A stretch of 64,000 nt of DNA from JBBPYC01 sp965218765 (GTDB lineage: Bacteria > Pseudomonadota > Gammaproteobacteria > Burkholderiales > Burkholderiaceae_C): NCBI GenBank assembly GCA_965218765.1, contig CBDCLU010000004.1:248001-312000 (forward strand), given 5' to 3'. Within the stretch, counting starts at the first letter, position 1. Each line of letters starts with the position of its first letter. Below the pieces are notes generated by a model. The model did no database searches and was not told the origin of the DNA. It saw nothing but the letters and a program-made list of their open reading frames with translations. The position numbers were made by a program, and so were the translations under genes. Of the stretch, positions 59,805 through 64,000 are shown piece by piece.

Positions 59805-61217
59805 GTGAACAGCGGCCACGCCCCCGATCCAATCGCGGCGATCGCCACCGCGCCCGGCCGTGGCGCGGTTGGCATCGTGCGGGTATCGGGCTCATCGCTT
59901 GGCGGTCTGATGCAGGCGTTGTGCGGCCAAGCGCTGACGCCCCGGGTCGCGACTTATCTGCCGTTTCGCGCGGCCGATGGCCAGCCGATCGACCAGGGCC
60001 TCGCGCTGTTCTTTCCGGCGCCGCACTCCTACACCGGCGAAGACGTGCTCGAGCTGCAGGGCCACGGCGGCCCGGCCGTGCTGCAGCTGTTGCTCGCGCG
60101 CGTGCTGCAGGCTGGCGCGCCGAATGCCGATGACGCAGCCGGCACGCCGCGGCTGCCCGCAGTGCGGCTCGCACGCCCCGGCGAATTCACCGAACGTGCG
60201 TTCCTGAACGGCAAGCTCGATCTCGCGCAGGCCGAAGCGGTGGCCGACCTGATCGACGCGAGCACCGCCAGCGCGGCGCGCTCGGCCGTGCGCTCGCTCG
60301 GCGGCGCGTTCTCGCAGCAGATCACACAGCTGCTCGAGGCGCTCACGCAGCTGCGCATGCTGGTGGAAGCCACGCTCGACTTTCCGGAAGAAGAAGTTGA
60401 CTTCTTGCAGGCCGCCGATGCGCAAGGCCAACTCGCGCGGCTGCGGCAGACGGTGGACACGGTGCTGGCCACCGCACGCCAGGGCGCGCTGCTGCGCGAC
60501 GGCATCCGCATCGTGATCGCGGGCCAGCCGAACGTCGGCAAAAGTTCGCTGCTGAACGCGCTGGCCGGCGCCGAACTCGCGATCGTCACGCCGGTGGCCG
60601 GCACCACGCGCGACAAGATCGCCACCATCATCGAGCTCGAAGGCGTGCCGGTGCATGTGATCGACACCGCCGGCCTGCGCGACAGCATCGACGAGGTCGA
60701 GCGCATCGGCGTGGCGCGTGCCTGGGATGAGATCGCCAGCGCCGATGCGCTGCTGCTGATGCACGATTCATCCCGTGCCGATGCTCTTGAATACATAGCT
60801 GAAGACGAACGACTGGCAAGCGCCCTGGCCCAAAAAGTCTCTGAAGACGTACCCAGGCTCACGGTCTGGAGCAAGCACGACATCGCCACCGTGCCGGCGC
60901 CCATCGGTGCACTTGCCGTGTCGGTCAAAACCGGCGCGGGCTTGGCCGGACTGCGCCACGAACTGCTGCGCATCGCCGGCTGGCAACCGGCGCAGGAAGG
61001 CGTCTATCTCGCCCGCGAGCGGCACGTGCAGGCGCTGCTGCAGGTGCAGGAGCGGCTGCGGCAGGCCGATGCGCTGCTTGCACACAGCACGGCAGCGCTC
61101 GAACTGATCGCCGAGGAATTGCGGCTTGCGCAAGCGGCGCTGTCGGAGATCACCGGCCGCTTCACGTCGGACGATCTGCTCGGCGTGATCTTCTCGCGCT
61201 TTTGCATCGGCAAATAG
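59805..61217 (+). CDS. mnmE: tRNA modification GTPase MnmE
   Basis: A 470-residue GTPase that, with MnmG, modifies wobble uridine 34 of tRNAs. The N-terminal PIAAIATAPGRGAVGIVRVSG, the helical GEFTERAFLNGKLDLAQAEA, the G1 loop GQPNVGKSSLLNAL (about 240), TTRDKI, DTAGLRD and the C-terminal FCIGK with the zinc-coordinating Cys are intact. It starts with GTG. Two oddities: an in-frame repeat copy encodes about residues 326-348 between G3 and G4, and the G4 motif reads SKHD instead of the usual NKxD. Confidence 0.96.
   Translation: MNSGHAPDPIAAIATAPGRGAVGIVRVSGSSLGGLMQALCGQALTPRVATYLPFRAADGQPIDQGLALFFPAPHSYTGEDVLELQGHGGPAVLQLLLARVLQAGAPNADDAAGTPRLPAVRLARPGEFTERAFLNGKLDLAQAEAVADLIDASTASAARSAVRSLGGAFSQQITQLLEALTQLRMLVEATLDFPEEEVDFLQAADAQGQLARLRQTVDTVLATARQGALLRDGIRIVIAGQPNVGKSSLLNALAGAELAIVTPVAGTTRDKIATIIELEGVPVHVIDTAGLRDSIDEVERIGVARAWDEIASADALLLMHDSSRADALEYIAEDERLASALAQKVSEDVPRLTVWSKHDIATVPAPIGALAVSVKTGAGLAGLRHELLRIAGWQPAQEGVYLARERHVQALLQVQERLRQADALLAHSTAALELIAEELRLAQAALSEITGRFTSDDLLGVIFSRFCIGK
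60781..60850. repeat. dispersed repeat, in-frame copy inside mnmE
   Basis: atgctcttgaatacatagct, then gaagacgaacgactgg and caagcgccctggcccaaaaag; it aligns with the srkA copy over tgctct, atagctga, agcgccc and caaaaa. It is read through as about 23 residues (ALEYIAEDERLASALAQKV) between G3 and G4 of the GTPase domain. Confidence 0.55.
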
Positions 61218-61488
61218 CCGGCGCCACGGCTTGCGGCCTGTCGCAACGATCGGGCCGCTCGGCCGCCGTTGCGAGCGTGAGCGAATTCGCATTGATGCGG
61301 CTTTTGCACGCGCTGTTCCACGCCGGCTGCCGCTGCCGCTGCCTACACTGCGTCGACACGGCTGCCTCATGGGACCTTCTCGCAAGGTTGCACGCGCATC
61401 AACCCTCGGGATCGGCTGTTCGCGGCTGCCTGGATCAGCCAGAAAAAAAAGAACCGTCGAAAAAACCTCACCAGAGAGCCTTCCATCC

Positions 61489-62367
61489 ATGAGCTTTTTG
61501 AACGTTTTGTTCGGTCGCGGCAGCACGGCCGCAGCGCCGCCTGCGGACAACCGGCGCGATCCGGCAGTCGGTGCCGCCGCGGCCAGACCCGCATCCTCGA
61601 GCGCATCCGTGCGCGCCGACGGCAAGACCGGTGTCGATGCCGAGCGCGCCGATCGGCGTGAGCGCCTGTACGGCGTGATCCGCGAGACGCTGATGCGCTG
61701 CGGCGTGCTGTCGGCCAGCTACAAGTTCAAGGTGCTGTCCACCGATGCACGCGGCCAGCAGTTTCTGGTCATGCTCGACGTGGCCAGCGACTCGGCGCAG
61801 CTGATGCGCTCCGCCGAAATCGAGTCGATGATCCGGCAGGCCGCGCAGGACCAGCACGGCGTCGATGTGGTGGCGCTCTACTGGCGCGTGAATGCGCAGC
61901 TCGCCTCGCGCGCTGCGCCGGCGCCGGCGCCGGCTGCCGTGCGGCGCGAACCGATCTACCCGCCGCCAGCGCCGCCGCCACTGCTGCAGCCTGCGCCTGC
62001 ATTCACGCAGACGGCTGCCGCCGCGCACCACGCGCAAGGCTTCGGCATCGGCCAGCCGCAACAGCCCTACGGCAGCCAGCCGGCACCAGCGCTGGCACCA
62101 GCACCGGCACCACTGGGTCAGACCGCGTTCGGCAGCAACGGCGCAGCAGCCGGCTCCCGGTTCGAGCCGATCCAGGCCGAAGAGGTCGATGCGTTCAGGA
62201 AAGCGCTGGCCGGCCGCGGCCAGTCCGGGCCGGCCGACGGCGTCCTGCGCCGCTCCGGCGCGCGCCAGCGATCCGGCAACGACTTCGAAGACACCCAGGT
62301 GTTTGCGGCGCAGCGCGGTCGTGGCGACGTGGGCCTGAGCGCAACGCAGTACGGCGAACTCGAATAG
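61489..62367 (+). CDS. uncharacterised protein with Ala/Pro/Gln-rich middle
   Basis: A 292-residue protein of unrecognised family. Residues about 55-140 look folded and conserved: ERLYGVIRETLMRCGVLSA, YKFKVLSTDARGQQFLVML and IRQAAQDQHGVDVVALYWRV. Residues about 145-225 are low-complexity Pro/Ala/Gln. A C-terminal segment (EEVDAFRKALAGRG and FEDTQVFAAQRG) may be a second short motif. No signal peptide or membrane span. It follows mnmE after 271 bp that show no gene, and ends in front of a strong hairpin. Confidence 0.7.
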   Translation: MSFLNVLFGRGSTAAAPPADNRRDPAVGAAAARPASSSASVRADGKTGVDAERADRRERLYGVIRETLMRCGVLSASYKFKVLSTDARGQQFLVMLDVASDSAQLMRSAEIESMIRQAAQDQHGVDVVALYWRVNAQLASRAAPAPAPAAVRREPIYPPPAPPPLLQPAPAFTQTAAAAHHAQGFGIGQPQQPYGSQPAPALAPAPAPLGQTAFGSNGAAAGSRFEPIQAEEVDAFRKALAGRGQSGPADGVLRRSGARQRSGNDFEDTQVFAAQRGRGDVGLSATQYGELE

Positions 62368-62395
62368 GCCAGCCGGGGGGGCGTGTGCCGCCCCA

Positions 62396-62431
62396 GCCGG
62401 TCCGCCCAGCGGATGCCGCCGGCGGACCGGC
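62396..62431. terminator. strong hairpin between convergent genes
   Basis: A perfect 11-bp inverted repeat GCCGGTCCGCC/GGCGGACCGGC with a 14-base loop. It lies between the plus-strand uncharacterised gene and the minus-strand chalcone-isomerase-like gene. There is no T run, so it would act as a roadblock or RNA-stabilising hairpin in both directions. Confidence 0.6.
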
Positions 62432-62438
62432 CAGATCC

Positions 62439-63074
62439 CTAGTTCGAGGCCATCGGCGCGACTTCGACCGGCTTGCCCAGCAGCGCGCTTTTCAACTGCA
62501 GATCGACCGGATCGCTGCCGAGCCAGATCTGCAGCGCCGCGTTGAATACCGCCGGTCCCGGCAGAGCCGACGCGATCAACTGCCCCTTCGCATGAAACGT
62601 GGTGCCCTGCTGCGGATCGAATTCGATCGTCAGCACGTCGCCCTTGCCGAACCGCTGAAATCCGGTCAGTGCCGCTGATAGATCCAGCAGCGGCTTCGTG
62701 AGTCGGCCTGCTTCGGCCGGTCGCAAGTTGCGGTTGATGCCGCGCAGGAACAGCTGGGAGATCTGGTCGGCTTCCAGCTCGCGCAGCATCACGATGCGCA
62801 TTTGCTTCGGTCCGGCCGCGGCCAGCGCCTCTTCCAGCGTGCTGGCGCGCTGGCTCAGATAAAGGCCGGCCGCATACACCTTGATGACGACGCGATAGCG
62901 CACGCCGGCGCCATTGAGCTGCAGCTGGCTGGCGCCCGACTGCAGCTGGTCGGCGAATGCGACGCCGGCCACGTTGATGCTCGCCGCGGTTGCCGCCGTG
63001 GCACAGGAAAGTGCAAGGGTCGTGCCTGTAATTGCGGCGAACCGCCGCAGCTTTGAGCCTGGTTTGCTTTGCAT
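62439..63074 (-). CDS. chalcone isomerase-like secreted protein
   Basis: A 211-residue protein with a signal peptide (about 1-31; basic start, hydrophobic core, ending ATAATAA). The mature part matches the chalcone-isomerase-like family of bacterial periplasmic proteins: RYRVVIKVYAAGLYLS, MRIVMLRELEADQI and DVLTIEFDPQQGT. The function of bacterial members is unknown; some bind fatty acids. It stands alone, divergent from trpE. Confidence 0.88.
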   Translation of the reverse strand: MQSKPGSKLRRFAAITGTTLALSCATAATAASINVAGVAFADQLQSGASQLQLNGAGVRYRVVIKVYAAGLYLSQRASTLEEALAAAGPKQMRIVMLRELEADQISQLFLRGINRNLRPAEAGRLTKPLLDLSAALTGFQRFGKGDVLTIEFDPQQGTTFHAKGQLIASALPGPAVFNAALQIWLGSDPVDLQLKSALLGKPVEVAPMASN

Positions 63075-63306
63075 ATCGCGAATTTTCAGATGTGAGGTGG
63101 TGGTTGGTTGTGGCGGGCGCCTGCTGATCGCAGGCGCGGGTGGGCGCTGCCGGTCAGCCGGTCTTCACCGGCCGTCTGCTGCGCGTGGTCATGCTGCCCC
63201 AGCGGCCGACCTGCATCGCTAAACTGGCCCGAAGCGCGGGCGAACTTATCGGAACGAATCGACACAACCGCGCAAAAAAGCCAATGCAAATGAGAAGCCC
63301 CCGCCC

Positions 63307-64000
63307 GTGATCACCGAACTCGAATTCAAGTCCTTGAGCGCGCAGGGCTTCAACCGCATTCCGTTGATGGCAGAAGCGTTCGCGGACCTGGAAACGCCGC
63401 TGTCGCTGTACCTGAAGCTCGCGCATGGCAAGGGTGCGGGGCGGCACAGCTTTTTGCTCGAATCGGTGGTCGGCGGCGAGCGCTTCGGGCGCTACAGCTT
63501 CATCGGGCTGCCGGCCGACACGCTGCTGCGCGCGAGCGGCTTCGGCAGCGATGCACGCACCGAGGTCGTGAAAGACGGCGCCGTGATCGAGACCGCAGCC
63601 GGCAACCCGCTCGACTTCATCGCCAGCTACCAGCAGCGCTTCAAGGTCGCGCTGACGCCGGGCCTGCCGCGTTTTTGCGGTGGCCTGGCCGGTTACTTCG
63701 GCTACGACACGGTGCGCCATATCGAAAAGAAGCTCGAAGCCAGCTGCCCGCCGGACCCGCTCGGCTGCCCCGACATCCTGCTGCTGCAGTGTGAGGAGCT
63801 CGCGGTGATCGACAACCTGTCGGGCAAGCTGTATCTGATCGTCTACGCAGACCCGCATCAGGCCGAGGCGTACAGCCACGCACGCCGGCGCCTGCGCGAA
63901 TTGCGCCAGCAACTGACCTATTCGGTCAGCGCACCGCTGATCCGTCCGAGCCAGTCGTACCCGGCCGAGCGCGATTTTGCGAAGGCCGATTACCTCGCCG
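63307..64000 (+). CDS. trpE: anthranilate synthase component I (5' part, runs off window)
   Basis: The N-terminal 231 residues of TrpE, which with TrpG makes anthranilate from chorismate. It begins with GTG: ITELEFKSLSAQGFNRIPL. The tryptophan-feedback element appears as HSFLLESVVGGERFGRYSFI with the LLES motif, and GGLAGYFGYDTVRHIE is canonical. The chorismate-binding domain lies beyond the window edge. Confidence 0.96.
   Translation, partial: MITELEFKSLSAQGFNRIPLMAEAFADLETPLSLYLKLAHGKGAGRHSFLLESVVGGERFGRYSFIGLPADTLLRASGFGSDARTEVVKDGAVIETAAGNPLDFIASYQQRFKVALTPGLPRFCGGLAGYFGYDTVRHIEKKLEASCPPDPLGCPDILLLQCEELAVIDNLSGKLYLIVYADPHQAEAYSHARRRLRELRQQLTYSVSAPLIRPSQSYPAERDFAKADYLA

Noticed and set aside
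1..64000. CRISPR arrays, rRNA and tRNA genes
   Set aside because: No regularly spaced direct repeats, no rRNA-like sequence and no convincing tRNA cloverleaf were seen in intergenic regions when read by eye; a dedicated tRNA search could still find one.

Overview
The window is high-GC bacterial chromosome and most likely comes from a member of the Burkholderiales, probably Comamonadaceae. The reasons are the minCDE set, the dnaA-dnaN-gyrB block divergent from rpmH-rnpA-yidD-yidC-mnmE, a beta-proteobacterial YdeP/FdhD pair, and scattered copies of a short AT-richer repeat resembling the tagctgctagcgc-type repeats of Comamonadaceae. The family assignment is inference; no rRNA or tRNA gene was found to anchor it.

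Layout. 1-5067: a secreted HSL-type esterase (cut by the window edge), two small membrane proteins and an acid-sugar catabolic operon ltnD-otnK-otnC, all on the minus strand. 5068-8179: a GlpQ-type phosphodiesterase and minCDE. 8676-13010: SrkA/RdoA kinase, convergent with FdhD and a YdeP-type molybdopterin oxidoreductase. 13267-17204: a minus-strand pair encoding a GT4-GT2 fusion and a TMTC-like membrane/TPR protein.

17583-39618 is a large plus-strand O-polysaccharide locus of the ABC-transporter type. It encodes a DUF2304 protein, Wzm, Wzt with a C-terminal glycan-binding domain, a methyltransferase with a coiled coil (WbdD-like, without kinase) and a three-domain GT4 polymerase candidate. 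A decayed IS5-family element and an AT-rich GT-C-like membrane protein follow. Next come rfbFGH (CDP-4-keto-3,6-dideoxyhexose), a split transketolase pair, an SDR reductase and GtrA/GtrB-like proteins, then gmd-rmd (GDP-D-rhamnose) and a further GT4. My reading is that a D-rhamnose-type backbone is made in the cytoplasm, capped by methylation and exported by Wzm/Wzt. A CDP-derived, possibly two-carbon-branched sugar would be loaded on undecaprenyl phosphate by GtrB, flipped by GtrA and added in the periplasm by the GT-C protein. This is the most interesting system in the window, and its end product is not determined by the sequence.

39875-47775 is a mixed accessory stretch: a BLUF photoreceptor, an EamA exporter, a flavin reductase, an alpha/beta hydrolase with Gly in place of the nucleophilic Ser, an orphan xanthine-dehydrogenase-type Mo subunit, a dead toxin-antitoxin pair, a chrA remnant and a NERD-domain protein. 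The 294 bp at 46525-46818, upstream of the NERD gene, show nothing recognisable.

47859-64000 returns to housekeeping: DAHP synthase, an S9 peptidase lipoprotein, CsbD, gyrB-dnaN-dnaA, the rpmH-rnpA-yidD-yidC-mnmE operon, an uncharacterised proline-rich protein, a chalcone-isomerase-like secreted protein and the start of trpE. Three housekeeping or accessory genes (srkA, the S9 peptidase, mnmE) carry in-frame copies of the dispersed repeat, much as Rickettsia palindromic elements sit inside genes.
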